From JAHEDH01 sp963745865 (lineage in GTDB: Bacteria; Actinomycetota; Acidimicrobiia; Spongiisociales; ZC4RG35), in assembly GCA_963745865.1 (NCBI GenBank), contig CAVUYZ010000003.1, forward strand, positions 186,001 to 250,000: 64,000 nt of DNA, given 5' to 3'. The notes beneath the pieces were generated by a model, which worked only from the letters and a program-made list of their open reading frames with translations, had not been told where the DNA came from and did no database searches. Shown piece by piece: positions 39,074-49,137 of this stretch (position 1 is the stretch's first letter; every line of letters starts with the position of its first letter). The position numbers and the translations under genes are program-made.

Positions 39074-39946
39074 ATGCCAGAAGGACACACCATCCATCGG
39101 GCCGCCAGGCTCCAGTCGAAGCGCTTTGTCGGCGTCGATCTCCGCGTCAGCTCACCTCAGGGTCGCTTCGCCGAGGGAGCTGCCAGGCTCGACGGGCATC
39201 GGATCGAGTCGATCGACGCCTGGGGAAAGCACCTGTTCTACCGATGGGACCACGGCGAGGTTCTCCACATCCATTTGGGCCTGTTTGGCCGGTTCAGAGT
39301 GCACGCCGCCGACCCGCCACCACCGACCGACGGCACCAGGCTGCAAATGGTGGCCGACAGTGGAACCCTGTATCTGTCGGGACCGACCGAGTGCAGCGTC
39401 ATCGATCCGGCCACCGCGGATGACATCGTTGCCGGGTTGGGGCCCGATCCGCTCCGATCAGGCGATCGTGGGGATGCAGTGGAGCACATGCGAACATTCC
39501 TGGCCCGACGCAGCGTTCCCGTGGGGTCGGCGCTGCTCGACCAGTCGGTCATCGCTGGGCTCGGAAACGTGTACCGGGCGGAGATCCTCTTCCGGCTCGG
39601 TATCAATCCGCTGATCGAGTCGAAGGCGATCGCGTCGTCCGACGTCAAGCGGATGTGGGACGAGTCCGTGCGACAGTTGCGACTCGGCGAACGTTCGGGT
39701 CGCATCGTCACGACCGACCCTCGAGATGTTGGGCGTGAGCGTCGCAGCGCCATCCAGGACGGCGAGCGAACCTATGTGTACAAGCGGAAGGGTCAGCCGT
39801 GCCGTCGGTGCGGAACCGACATCGTCCGCGACGAGATCGGATCGCGCAAGATCTGGTGGTGTCCCTCCTGTCAACCGGACGAGGGGATCATCCGGCCATC
39901 GCACCCCAACTACCGACCATCGCCGCGATCGTCACGGCAAGGATGA
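39074..39946 (+). CDS. Fpg/Nei-family DNA glycosylase (endonuclease VIII type)
   Basis: Starts PEGHTIHRAARLQSKRFVG: Pro and Glu after Met are the catalytic pair, and PEGHTIH is typical of Nei2-type enzymes. Other motifs: AWGKHLFYRWD, LHIHLGLFGRFRV, DQSVIAGLGNVYRAEILFRL (helix-two-turn-helix) and a zinc finger CRRCGTDI with WWCPSCQ. It excises oxidised bases and nicks the abasic site. About 290 residues. The last ~59 bases overlap the 3' end of the convergent membrane-protein gene. Confidence 0.92.
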   Translation: MPEGHTIHRAARLQSKRFVGVDLRVSSPQGRFAEGAARLDGHRIESIDAWGKHLFYRWDHGEVLHIHLGLFGRFRVHAADPPPPTDGTRLQMVADSGTLYLSGPTECSVIDPATADDIVAGLGPDPLRSGDRGDAVEHMRTFLARRSVPVGSALLDQSVIAGLGNVYRAEILFRLGINPLIESKAIASSDVKRMWDESVRQLRLGERSGRIVTTDPRDVGRERRSAIQDGERTYVYKRKGQPCRRCGTDIVRDEIGSRKIWWCPSCQPDEGIIRPSHPNYRPSPRSSRQG

Positions 39947-40343
39947 GGACGTCGAGGATGGATGCCTGCCTGATGCGGGCGATGGCGGACGCAGCAGTCG
40001 AGGTGTCTCCGTTGTCCAGTGCGGCCGCCGCTTCGCGGCTCCGTGGTCCGAAGACCATCATGCCAAGGCCGGCTCCGATGATGACCGCAGCGAAGCCAAT
40101 CGACACGAAGGTCGATCCGAACCCGTAACCGACGTTCACGACGAGCAGCACGCCGGTGATGAGAACCAGGACGGCTGCAGGCGTGTAGACGATTTGGCCG
40201 AAACGGAGGATGAGCCTGTACCAGGCTGCTCTCGCCTCGGTCGTCTCCGTCGACATGAGCCGGTCTCCGATCGTTGACGCCACGCTCGTCCCAAACCAGG
40301 CGGCGACCCCCACGATGTGGAGCCACAACAGCAATTCGTGCAT
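39888..40343 (-). CDS. DUF2269-like four-helix membrane protein
   Basis: From ATG 40343 the protein has about 151 residues: MHELLLWLHIVGVAAWFGTS has the histidine-containing first helix common in DUF2269-like proteins; VYTPAAVLVLITGVLLVVNV, STFVSIGFAAVIIGAGLGMM and ILDVLILAVTIAAMVGSWGA are the other helices. Such proteins are uncharacterised; the conserved His may bind heme or metal. Its 3' end overlaps the Nei glycosylase gene. Confidence 0.7.
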   Translation of the reverse strand: MHELLLWLHIVGVAAWFGTSVASTIGDRLMSTETTEARAAWYRLILRFGQIVYTPAAVLVLITGVLLVVNVGYGFGSTFVSIGFAAVIIGAGLGMMVFGPRSREAAAALDNGDTSTAASAIARIRQASILDVLILAVTIAAMVGSWGAMAG

Positions 40344-40432
40344 TTCGAGATCCCTTCGAGCGTGTCCCGTGCAAGCTAGTTGCTCGGCCGGTGTGTCCGG
40401 GAAGCGTCGCAATCCGATCTAGCCTGCTGGTC

Positions 40433-41477
40433 ATGAGGATCGTCCCAGTGGTGATGAGCGGAGGAAGTGGCACGCGGTTGTGGCCCCTCTCCCGAAACGC
40501 ACTCCCCAAGCAATTCGTGGAGTTCATCGGGAACGGGACCATGATCCAGCAGACCGTCCGCCGGGCGGCACTGGTCGAGGGTGCCGGTGCTCCCATCGTG
40601 GTGGCGAACAAGAGCCACATCGACCTGGTCATCGAGCAGTTGACCGAGGTCGACCATCGTCCGGAGACAGTCATCGCGGAGCCGGTGGGGCGAAACACCG
40701 CTCCGGCTGTGGCGCTGGCCGCACATGCGCTCGAGCCCGACGACATCATGGTGGTGCTGTCGGCGGACGCAGCCATCGGAGACGTCGATTCGTTCGTCGC
40801 GGCCGTTGACGCGGCGATCGGGCTCGCTGCCGACGGTGATCTCGTGACGTTCGGTGTCCCGCCGACCCGGCCCGAGACCGGATACGGGTACATCGAAGCC
40901 GAGTTCGACAGCAGCGGCGTCGGTCGCGTCCTCCGATTCGTGGAGAAGCCAGATCGACCGACCGCCGAGCACTACCTGGCGAGTGGGCGTTTCTCATGGA
41001 ACTCGGGGATGTTCGTCTTCACCGCCGAGGCCTATCTCTCCGAACTCTCCAGATTCGAACCGGACCTGGCGCGTCTCGCCGGTGAAGCGATCAGCGCGGG
41101 GCGGGTCGGTCGACGGTCGGTTGATCCCCGGGGAGGCATTCTCCTCGTGCCCATCGATCTCGATCGATACGGCCGTCATGGAGCTCACTGATCGAGCATG
41201 GGTCGTGCGGCTCGACGCCGGCTGGAGCGATGTGGGGTCGTGGGACTCGCTGTGGGAGCTCGCAGCGCCGCATCGTGAATCCAACGTGGTGACCGGCTCG
41301 GCGATCCTCTCCGAGGTCACCGGCTCGCTGGTCAGAGGCTCGGATCGACTGATCGCGGTGATCGGATTGGATGACATCGTCATCGTCGACACTCCTGACG
41401 CGCTGCTCGTGGTCGCCCGTGACCGTGTCCAGGACATCAAGAGGATCGTCGATCGGCTGCCACCGGATCTGCGGTAG
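40433..41477 (+). CDS. manC: Mannose-1-phosphate guanylyltransferase, frameshifted
   Basis: ATG 40433: IVPVVMSGGSGTRLWPLSRN is the nucleotide-binding signature GGxGTRLWPxSR, followed by LPKQFVEFIGN. TVIAEPVGRNTAPAVALAAH, DDIMVVLSADAAIGD, PETGYGYIEAE, RFVEKPDRPTAEHYL and WNSGMFVFTAEAYL are all typical of ManC/GMP. An indel near 41130 shifts to TAVMELTDRAWVVRLDAGWS, DVGSWDSLWELA and the C-terminus. It makes GDP-mannose from Man-1-P and GTP, the donor for glycans and for MpgS encoded at 22113. Confidence 0.92.
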
Positions 41478-41480
41478 GGC

Positions 41481-42171
41481 TCAGGCAGACAGTTCGACGA
41501 TGCCTGACCGGTCGAACGGCGTCACCAGATCGATGCCGAATGCCTGGTAGACGGACGGCGGAACCGAGATGTCCGCCAGGAAGAGTCGCCCGACCCGGGG
41601 ATTCGAGATCAGCCCCGGGAATGGAAGCGCCAGGGTGAGCGTGGCGGCGGCCGTCACGGTCGCGCCCGGACTCGCTCCGGTGTCGGCGTCGACGCCCGAT
41701 GGCCCGTCGAGTGCCAGGATGGTCGCGGCTTCCGAGCCCACGATCAGATCCCTGGTTCGGCCGCTGGGGGCACCAGACAGCGAGTAGCCGATCAGTCGGT
41801 CGATCACGAGGTCGGTCTCGGTGGGTGAATCGATGATCGGCACGCCCATGCGATCGAGGATCTTCGCTTGCATCGCAGTCACCGGCTGCATGCGCATCGA
41901 TCGGCCCGGTGGTCGAGACGAACACAGCCACGCCTCGATTGGAGAGGTGGCGGGCGGCCGCCAGGGCGCCACCGCCGTTCCCTCCTGATCCGGCGAGGAC
42001 GCTGACCGATCGTGGATCGAACACCTCGCTCGCCAGGCGCGCCAGGCTCCGCCCCGCATTCTCCATCATCATCGGCAGCGTGACGCCGAGATCCTCGACC
42101 ATGACACGGTCGACCTCGATCATCCGTTCGACGGAGAGGGTCGAGATGGTCGAGATCGTGGGGATGGGCAT
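41481..42171 (-). CDS. nnrE: NAD(P)H-hydrate epimerase (YjeF N-domain), frameshifted
   Basis: STLSVERMIEVDRVMVEDLG and LPMMMENAGRSLARLASEVF match the YjeF_N opening; SVSVLAGSGGNGGGALAAAR is the GxGNNGGDG-like loop; after an indel near 41890 DLVIDRLIGYSLSGAPSGRT and ILALDGPSGVDADTGASPGA hold the catalytic Asp. It repairs damaged NAD(P)H by interconverting hydrate epimers. The dehydratase domain (NnrD) is absent, so this is a stand-alone epimerase of about 230 residues. Convergent with manC, 3 bases apart. Confidence 0.87.
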
Positions 42172-42230
42172 CGGGCGAGCCTACGGGAGGGAGACTTGGA
42201 TTGACCGAGGCCGTGCGTACCATCGCCCGA

Positions 42231-42536
42231 ATGCGATCTCTCACGTCTGTGCTCGTCGCGGCCCTGTTTCTGACGGCGTGCACCGGCCAACCCGCGCCGG
42301 ACGCGACCGGACCCGAGATCTACTCCCAACTGTGCGCCCGCTGTCACGGGAGTGAGCTCGAAGGTCGAGTCGGTCCGTCGCTCGGAGCGGGATCGGATCT
42401 GGCTGACCGAAGCGACGACTATCTGCACTCGGTGATCACGCGAGGCCGGGGGTCGATGCCTGCGTTCGGAAACACCCTCGACGATGCGCAGGTCGACCGG
42501 CTGATGCAGTTCATCCGATCGGAGCAGAGCGGATGA
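42231..42536 (+). CDS. c-type cytochrome lipoprotein, mono-heme
   Basis: ATG 42231 gives MRSLTSVLVAALFLTACTGQ, a lipoprotein signal with lipobox Cys. QLCARCHGSELEG is the heme-binding CxxCH, and GRGSMPAFGNTLDDAQVDRL supplies the axial Met. About 101 residues. It is a membrane-anchored electron carrier. The stop overlaps the menC start (ATGA), linking it to the menaquinone genes. A TTG at 42201 is in frame but would spoil the signal. Confidence 0.88.
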   Translation: MRSLTSVLVAALFLTACTGQPAPDATGPEIYSQLCARCHGSELEGRVGPSLGAGSDLADRSDDYLHSVITRGRGSMPAFGNTLDDAQVDRLMQFIRSEQSG

Positions 42537-43486
42537 GCCTCGATGCGGTGACGATCTTTCCGGTCAGGATCCCGATGGTCGTTCGATTTCGTCGAGTTAC
42601 CTGGCGAGAGGCGATCCTGATGCGCGGCCCCGCCGGGTGGGGGGAGTTCTCGCCGTTTCCCGACTATCCGCCGGAGGTCACGTCACGCTGGCTGGCATCC
42701 GCCCTCGACTCGGCCGTATCCGAGCCGCCGGAGGCCGTGCGCTCGTCGGTTCCGGTGAACGTGACGGTTCCTGCAGTGGACCCCGAGATCGCTCGCCGCA
42801 TCGTTGGCGAATCCGGCTGTCGAACGGCGAAAGTGAAAATCGCCGATCCCGGCGACGACCGAGACACGGATCTCGCCAGGGTGGCGGCGGTGCGGGATGC
42901 CCTCGGCCCCGAGGGCAGGCTCCGGGTGGATGTGAACGCCGCGTGGACGGTTTCTGAAGCCGCTGAGCGGATCAATGAGCTCGACTGGTTCGGTCTCGAG
43001 TACGTCGAACAGCCGGTGGCGACGATCGATGAGATGATCGAACTGAGGCGCCTCATCAATGTCCCGATCGCCGCCGACGAGGTGGTCCGGCTCTCGGCCG
43101 ATCCCATGGAGGTCGTCCGTCGGGGGGCCGCCGATCTCCTCGTTCTCAAAGTGCAGCCGCTTGGCGGCGTCACCCGCACCCTCGACCTGGCGAGACGCTC
43201 GAAGATGCCGGTGGTGATCAGCTCGGCGCTCGAAACCTCGGTCGGGCTCGCAGCCGGGCTGCGGGCAGCAGCTGCCCTGCCGATGTTGCCCTTCGATTGC
43301 GGACTGGCAACGGCAGTGCTCCTTGCGGGAGACGTCACAACCGATCCTCTCGTTCCCGAATTCGGGAGTATCGAGGTTCGTGAGGTCGAACCGGACCCCG
43401 AACTTCTCGTCACGTGGCAAGCTGACCCCGAGACCGAGAGTCGGCTGTTGCGCCGGCTCAGGCAAGCGGCGGAGCTCCTGACATGA
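42533..43486 (+). CDS. menC: o-Succinylbenzoate synthase
   Basis: An intact protein of 317 residues in the enolase superfamily. TAKVKIADPGDDRDTDLARV has the KxK catalytic motif; LRVDVNAAW, LEYVEQPVATID and IAADEVVRLS supply the metal-binding Asp/Glu set; LLVLKVQPLGGVTRTL the second Lys; ISSALETSVGLAAGLRAAAA the C-terminal strand. It dehydrates SHCHC to o-succinylbenzoate in menaquinone synthesis. Start and stop overlap the cytochrome and menD by ATGA. Confidence 0.92.
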   Translation: MSLDAVTIFPVRIPMVVRFRRVTWREAILMRGPAGWGEFSPFPDYPPEVTSRWLASALDSAVSEPPEAVRSSVPVNVTVPAVDPEIARRIVGESGCRTAKVKIADPGDDRDTDLARVAAVRDALGPEGRLRVDVNAAWTVSEAAERINELDWFGLEYVEQPVATIDEMIELRRLINVPIAADEVVRLSADPMEVVRRGAADLLVLKVQPLGGVTRTLDLARRSKMPVVISSALETSVGLAAGLRAAAALPMLPFDCGLATAVLLAGDVTTDPLVPEFGSIEVREVEPDPELLVTWQADPETESRLLRRLRQAAELLT

Positions 43487-45147
43487 CACATCCCAATCCC
43501 TCGACTGCGATGGCGCAGGTGGTGCTGGACGAACTCTCCCGTCACGGTGTCCGCCACGTCGTGATCGCTCCCGGGTCGCGATCTGCGGCCCTCGCAATGG
43601 CCGCCGCTTCGTCAGGCGACTTCGAGATCCACATCGAGCTGGACGAGCGTTCAGCAGGTTTCTTGGCTCTGGGAATCGGCCGGTCGACGGGAACGGCTGC
43701 AGTCGTGATCACCACGTCCGGGACAGCCGTCGCCAACCTCCATCCCTCGGTGGTCGAGGCGGACCTCGGCGTCGTACCACTGATTCTCCTGACCGCCGAT
43801 CGGCCCCCCGAGCTCAGGGACCGTGGCGCCAATCAGACCATCGATCAGCGGGCGGTGTTCGGGAGTTCGGTCCGGTGGGAATTCGACCCTGGCCCGGCCG
43901 AGGACACGCCTGCAAGCAACGGGTTGTGGCGTTCGATGGCGTCGCGAGCCGCCGCTGTTTCGAGCGGTCGCATCGGTCGTCCTGGTCCGGTGCATCTCAA
44001 TCTGCCATTCCGAGAGCCGCTGGTGCCGGCATCAGACGACGGGCGCACCGTCGCCGATCCGTTCTCGTCTCCGACCGAAGGGAGACGCTCGAATCGGCCG
44101 TGGACCGTCACTGGTACCGGGTTCAACCCCGACGGTCGTCATCGAAGGGGACGCCGCACGGACCCTGGTCGTGGTCGGCGATGTGACGGCACCCGACGGA
44201 CTCGATCCGGACGTCGTGGCTGTCACCGCCGAGCCCCACTCCGGCTCACGGTCCGACAGGCACGCTCGGACGTCTCCACTTCCTCGCATCCCATCGACGC
44301 GCATCCGAGTTGCGCCCGGACACGGTTATGAGGATCGGACGGACCGGTCTGTCTCGACCGCTCGATCAATGGTTGCATGGAGTGTCGACCACTGTGTACG
44401 ACCCGTACGGGCGGTGGATCGATCCCGAGGCCTCCGCATCATCCATCCTCACCGACCACGTGTCGGTCAGGCCCGCAGATCGATCCTGGCTCGACACGCT
44501 CATCGAGGTCGATCGCGTGGTGACGGCCGCCATCGATGAGCGTCTCGACGCGCTGGCTTCGGCGTCGGAGCCGCGGATCGCCCGCGACACCGCTCGAGCC
44601 GTTCGCCCCGACGGGGTGCTCGTCGTCGCTTCGTCGATGCCGATCCGGGACCTGGCGATGTTCATGGGAGCGATCGACGTTCCCGTCTACGCCAACCGAG
44701 GAGCATCGGGAATCGATGGTTTCGTGTCGACCGCCCTCGGTGTGGCGATCGGTAGCGGGCGCCCAACGGTGGCATTGGCGGGAGATCTCTCGATGCTTCA
44801 CGACTCGAACGGGTTGCTGCTCGACGACCGCCCGACATGCGTGTTCGTCGTGATCGACAACGACGGTGGCGGGATCTTCTCGTTCCTGCCGCAGGCGGGT
44901 CATCCCGAGACCTTCGAGCGGGTGTTCGGGACTCCTCACGGTCGGGATCTCTCGATGCTCGCCAAACTGCACGGAGTCCCGTATCGCTCGATCTGCCGAA
45001 CCCGACGGCCTGATCAATGCGATTCAAGATTCGCAGGATGCTGGAGGCGTCTCGATCGTGTCCGTCAAGTCGGATCGGAATGAGAACGTGGCGATCCATC
45101 GGGAGCTCACCGGCATCGCCCACGACGCCATCGACTCGGTGCTCTGA
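43483..45147 (+). CDS. menD: MenD (SEPHCHC synthase), frameshifted
   Basis: THPNPSTAMAQVVLDELSRH, GVRHVVIAPGSRSAALAMAA, EIHIELDERSAGFLALGIGR with the catalytic Glu and AVVITTSGTAVANLHPSVVE are the PYR domain of MenD. The middle domain is broken by indels near 44110 and 44290. The ThDP domain follows: VVASSMPIRDLAMFMG, VYANRGASGIDGFVSTALGV, TVALAGDLSMLHDSNGLLLD and FVVIDNDGGGIFSFLPQAGH. It joins 2-oxoglutarate to isochorismate with ThDP. Another indel near 45000. Ends one base before the convergent menF. Confidence 0.92.
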
Positions 45148-46352
45148 TCAGCCGAGGGCGTCGAGCATCGCCGACAGCTTGAGGCGCGTCTCCTCGAGTT
45201 CCTTCTCGGGGAGTGAGTCGGACATGATGCCGGCTCCCGTGAACAACCTGGCTCGAGCTCCGGAGATCTCGGCACACCGGAGGGCGATGGCGAACTCCCC
45301 GCTCCCGTCGGCATCCATCCACCCGACCGGCCCTGCGTAGCGGCCGCGGTCCATGCCCTCGAGCTCGCGGATGATCGAGACCGCAACATCTGTCGGGTCG
45401 CCACCGACCGCGGCGGTGGGGTGCAGTCGCTCGACCAAAGCCAGCGCGGACATCCGATCGAGGAGGTCGCCGCTGGAACGATGTGGCGAGATGGTGGACG
45501 TTGTCGAGGGTTCGCAGCGTCGGTTCGATGTCATGCTGGAGGCCACGGGTCACCGGCTCGAGCGCGTCGAGCACCGACGCCGCTGCGAGGCGGTGTTCGA
45601 ATAGGTCCTTCTCCGAGGACAGGAGCTGTTTCCCGAGCAACTCGTCGGCGTCGGGGTCGCTGGACCGGCCGATGGTGCCTGCCAGAGCAACCGACTCCAC
45701 CTGCGTCCCGTTGGTCCGGACCAGCAGCTCCGGAGATGCTCCGACGAGCCCGTCGACGGAGAAGGTGAAGCAACCGGGGAAGCGGTCGACGAGCCGGGCG
45801 AGCAGTCGTCTGGTGTCGAACCGGGTGCGCGACCACAGTGCGAAGTCACGAGCCATCACCACCTTCTGCGCTTGACCGGAGCGGATGCGCTCGATCACCT
45901 CCGCAACCGCTTCCACCCAGGTGATGTCGGGGATCGAAGCCCCGGCGAATCGAGGGCCGATCGACGATCGACGTCGACCACGGTGCCGGCTCGAGAAGAC
46001 GAGCCGGATCCACTGCTCCCACCGTGGTCACGAACCATCGACCCGCAGACTTGCCGATGGTCACCTCGGGAACGACGAGCACCGACCCGGCGGAGCGCTC
46101 GTCGAACGTGAAGGACCCGAACGCAACCGGGCCCGATCCGGGTACACCAACCCGGTCGTCGACCTCCTGGCCGTCGGTCCATTCGGCGAAGGCGGCTTCT
46201 GCCACTCGGAACCTCCCGGGCCCGAACCCGGCTGCGACCCGCAGTGCTTCTCCATGGCCGATGAGTGTCGTGTCCTCTGAGATCCACACCAGCGACGGGT
46301 CGTGATCGAGCAGCGGGGGAGGTTCGGCCAGAGGAACCGTCTGAATCCGCAT
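45148..46352 (-). CDS. menF: Isochorismate synthase MenF-like, frameshifted
   Basis: ATG 46352. The N-domain contains GSGPVAFGSFTFDERSAGSV. After an indel near 45920 the chorismate-binding core appears: VIERIRSGQAQKVVMARDFA, FPGCFTFSVDGLVGASPELL, GTQVESVALAGTIGRSSDPD, LLSSEKDLFEHRLAAASVLD, then after another near 45490 LALVERLHPTAAVGGDPTDV, RGRYAGPVGWMDADGSGEFA and ARLFTGAGIMSDSLPEKELE. It isomerises chorismate to isochorismate, the entry step for MenD. The start overlaps the merR stop (TGATG). Confidence 0.9.
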
Positions 46353-46834
46353 CAGTCGCCCAGACGCCTCGTGGCGTGCTTGATGACCAATCTTCGGAAG
46401 TGCTCGCCCACCAGCGCGCTCGTGGTCGGGAGCATCTCGTCGACGGCACGGGCGAGGCGCGTGGCCGCCTCGGTCGAGGAGGACGATTCGAGTTCGACCG
46501 AATCGCGCACGAAGCGGGCGAACACCTCGACCGCTTGCTCGGCGAGGGGGTCCATTGCGGAGTCCATTCTGCGGGCGAGATCGAGGAGTTCTGCCATGGG
46601 AAGACCGGCCTCGACGAGGTGCATTCCGGCCCGAACCGCTCCGAGATCGTCACGGTCGAACCTCTGCCCGTCTGTGGTCGGATGGGGCGTCAGCCAACCC
46701 TCCCGAACGAGCATCGACAGCACCGTGACGGAGATGTCGGCTGTTTCTGCGAGCTGGTCGAGGGTGAGGAGGTCCGATTCGGGTGGCTCGATCGCCTCGC
46801 GGAGGGCGTGCTCGGTTGGGTCAGGGGTGCTCAT
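46352..46834 (-). CDS. MerR-family transcriptional regulator
   Basis: An intact 160-residue protein. LLTLDQLAETADISVTVLSM is the MerR-type HTH and LVREGWLTPHPTTDGQRFDR the wing; the C-terminal part is helical (MHLVEAGLPMAELLDLARRM). No metal-binding Cys. It sits between murI and menF with 4-base and 1-base overlaps, so it is cotranscribed with both and may regulate the men genes or respond to the envelope. That link is context only. Confidence 0.82.
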   Translation of the reverse strand: MSTPDPTEHALREAIEPPESDLLTLDQLAETADISVTVLSMLVREGWLTPHPTTDGQRFDRDDLGAVRAGMHLVEAGLPMAELLDLARRMDSAMDPLAEQAVEVFARFVRDSVELESSSSTEAATRLARAVDEMLPTTSALVGEHFRRLVIKHATRRLGD

Positions 46835-47661
46835 GTCAGCTCCGAGACTACGACCCTGGTGGGGATCGCCAACCCGACCGCCGCGAGGAGCGGCTCGAGC
46901 CCGTCAATCGATCCGGTCAGCTCGAGAACGAGTGTTCCGGCTCCCTCCGTCACGCCTCGACGCTCTGCGATGCGCAGGGTCTGTCTGGCCACTGCAGGCC
47001 CTGGATCGATCACCTCGGCCCGTCCGTCCAGCCAGCCGTCGATCTCTGCCCGCAACACCGGGAAGTGGGTACACCCGAGGACGATGTGGTCGGCGCCGGC
47101 GTCGATCAGCGGAGCCAGCCGCCGTTCGATTGCGGCTCTGGCTTCCGGTCCCGAGGTCACTCCTCGCTCGACGAGCTCCACCCAGTCGGGAGCGGCCTCG
47201 CCGATCACCGAGGCACCCGAGCCGAACCGTTCGACGACCGACTCGTAGAGGGGCCCCATCAGCGTTCCGGTGGTTGCGACGACACCGACGACGCCTGACT
47301 CGGTGGCGTGAGCGGCGGGCTTGACGGCGGGCTCCATCCCGACGAAGTCCACTGCAGGGAACTCGGCTCTCAGCTCGTGGAGAGCTGCTGCCGAGGCCGT
47401 GTTGCAGGCGATCACGATGATCCCGCACCCGAGGTCGATGAGTCGCCGGGTGATCTGACGACTGAAGCGCTGGACCTCGTATCGGGGCCGGGGGCCGTAG
47501 GGAGACCTGAATCGGTCGCCGATGTAGACGAGGTCGGCGCGAGGGAGCAGCTCGGCGATGTGGCGGACCACGGTCAATCCACCGAGGCCGGAGTCGAAGA
47601 TCCCGATCGTCCCGCCGTCGGCGTTGTCTAGGCTCGCCGATGTCGAGGAGGAGTCTGTCAC
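46831..47661 (-). CDS. murI: Glutamate racemase
   Basis: From GTG 47661: GGTIGIFDSGLGGLTVVRHI, LVYIGDRFRSPYGPRPRYEV, IIVIACNTASAAALHELRAE with the first catalytic Cys, and HIVLGCTHFPVLRAEIDGWL with the second. About 276 residues, frame intact. It makes D-glutamate for peptidoglycan. The GTG lies one base from the start of the divergent SDR gene, so one of the two may have an upstream promoter inside the other's coding region. The stop overlaps merR. Confidence 0.93.
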   Translation of the reverse strand: MTDSSSTSASLDNADGGTIGIFDSGLGGLTVVRHIAELLPRADLVYIGDRFRSPYGPRPRYEVQRFSRQITRRLIDLGCGIIVIACNTASAAALHELRAEFPAVDFVGMEPAVKPAAHATESGVVGVVATTGTLMGPLYESVVERFGSGASVIGEAAPDWVELVERGVTSGPEARAAIERRLAPLIDAGADHIVLGCTHFPVLRAEIDGWLDGRAEVIDPGPAVARQTLRIAERRGVTEGAGTLVLELTGSIDGLEPLLAAVGLAIPTRVVVSELT

Positions 47662-47662
47662 A

Positions 47663-48425
47663 GTGGAGTTGCAGGGTACGTCGGGGATCGTCACGGGAGG
47701 CGCTTCGGGGCTCGGGGCTGCGACTGCCCGCCGGCTCGCCGCAGACGGGGTGGCGGTGGTGATCGTCGATCTCCAGGACGAGAAGGGGAACGCCGTCGCT
47801 CGGGAGATCGGCGGGGCATACGTCCACGCCGACGTGACCGCCGAGAAGGACGTGGCCGCTGCTGTGACAACGGCTGTCGAGATGGCACCGCTGCGGTCGG
47901 TCGTCAATTGCGCAGGGATCGGCCCGCCGGCGAGAACGATCGATCGAGACGGGGTTCCCCACTCACTCGGACTGTTCGAGAAGGTGCTCGCCATCAACCT
48001 GGTTGGCACGTTCAACGTGATCCGCCTCGCATCGGCCGCGATCGCCAGGACTCCCGCCCTCGATGACGGTGAACGTGGAGCGATCGTCAACACCGCCTCG
48101 GTTGCCGCCTTCGACGGCCAGATCGGTCAGGCGGCGTACTCGGCGTCGAAGGGCGGAATCGTCGGAATGACGCTTGCCGATTGCCCGCGACCTCTCGTCG
48201 GTGGGGATCCGCGTCAACACCATCGCTCCCGGGCTCATCGACACGCCGCTCCTCGCCGGACTCCCTGAACCGGCCCGCGAGTCGCTCGGACAGCAGGTCC
48301 CGTTCCCGAAGCGTCTCGGACGTCCGAGCGAATATGCCGAGCTCTGCCATTTGCTCCTGACGCACGGATACATGAATGGAGAGACAGTTCGGATGGACGG
48401 AGCCATTCGGATGGCACCGAAGTGA
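47663..48425 (+). CDS. Short-chain dehydrogenase (HSD10/3-hydroxyacyl-CoA type), frameshifted
   Basis: GTG 47663, with GAGGAGG at 47645-47651. GTSGIVTGGASGLGAATARR is the NAD-binding motif; SVVNCAGIGPPARTI the NAG-like motif; VLAINLVGTFNVIRLASAAI; IVNTASVAAFDGQIGQAAYS, ASKGGIVGMTL gives the catalytic Ser, Tyr and Lys. After an indel near 48170, PIARDLSSVGIRVNTIAPGL and KRLGRPSEYAELCHLLLTHG end in GETVRMDGAIRMAPK. Likely 3-hydroxyacyl-CoA dehydrogenase. A damaged copy of its last 120 bases lies 1.5 kb to the right. Confidence 0.85.
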
Positions 48426-48592
48426 GTGTGGATCCTCGGTGAGTGACGAGTGCGGGTCGAGACTTCGATGTGGTGGAAGTGCGTGCCATGTGACGAGGCG
48501 GGACGACGCGGTGACGTCCGGACTGGAACCGTTTGCTTACCTAATGTATTCCGAAGCCACGGGGTGCTGAGAACACGAAGGGACTTCCCACC

Positions 48593-48898
48593 ATGATCAT
48601 CATCATCGGCTCTGTTTCGATACAGCCCGACAAACGTGAACTGTTTCTCGCGGAAACCAACAAAGCTGTCAACGCGTCACGGGCAGAGGACGGCATAAGC
48701 CGCTACGAGCTCGTCGAGTCGGTGGAGCAACCGAACACGTTCACGATGATCGAAGAGTACGCCGACGAGGCTGTCCTGGCTTCTCACGCGGAGTCACAGC
48801 ACATACAGGCACTGGGAGCCGTCCTGGGACGAGTATTGGCCGGTCCTCCCAATATCCGGCAGTACGACGTGAGCAGCGTCCAGACACTGCAGATGTAA
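48593..48898 (+). CDS. Antibiotic biosynthesis monooxygenase-domain (ABM, YgiN-like) protein
   Basis: A 101-residue ABM-fold protein: IIIIGSVSIQPDKRELFLAE, SRAEDGISRYELVESVEQPN and FTMIEEYADEAVLASHAESQ match the family's beta strands and the conserved H. ABM proteins act as quinol or polyketide monooxygenases or as heme-degrading enzymes. No strong ribosome binding site. The 167 bases before it contain an AT-rich patch near 48535-48555 that may be its promoter. Confidence 0.82.
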   Translation: MIIIIGSVSIQPDKRELFLAETNKAVNASRAEDGISRYELVESVEQPNTFTMIEEYADEAVLASHAESQHIQALGAVLGRVLAGPPNIRQYDVSSVQTLQM

Positions 48899-49137
48899 CC
48901 GGATTGGGCTGCACGTGGATGAGCTCACCTCCAACACCGTATGCTCGTAATCGTTTCATTGTGTTCGACATCGACCGTCTGTCAGTGGAATGCACCGCCA
49001 ACTTCCTCACCATGCGCGTCGTAGGTGCGGGTAGCGAAGACGCCGCGGCATGTTCCCGGAGACCACAGACGCCGGCAGGGAGGGCGGGGGCCGTGCCGCT
49101 TTTTGGCGGGGCGTAACGGTCCGCAGGCGCCAAGCTG
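48899..49137. other. Gap with no recognisable gene
   Basis: Between the ABM gene and the YdeI-like gene. Composition is more mixed than the rest of the window, with CGTAATCGTTTCATTGTG at about 48944-48962. No convincing coding pattern on either strand and no terminator hairpin with a clear stem. Confidence 0.5.
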
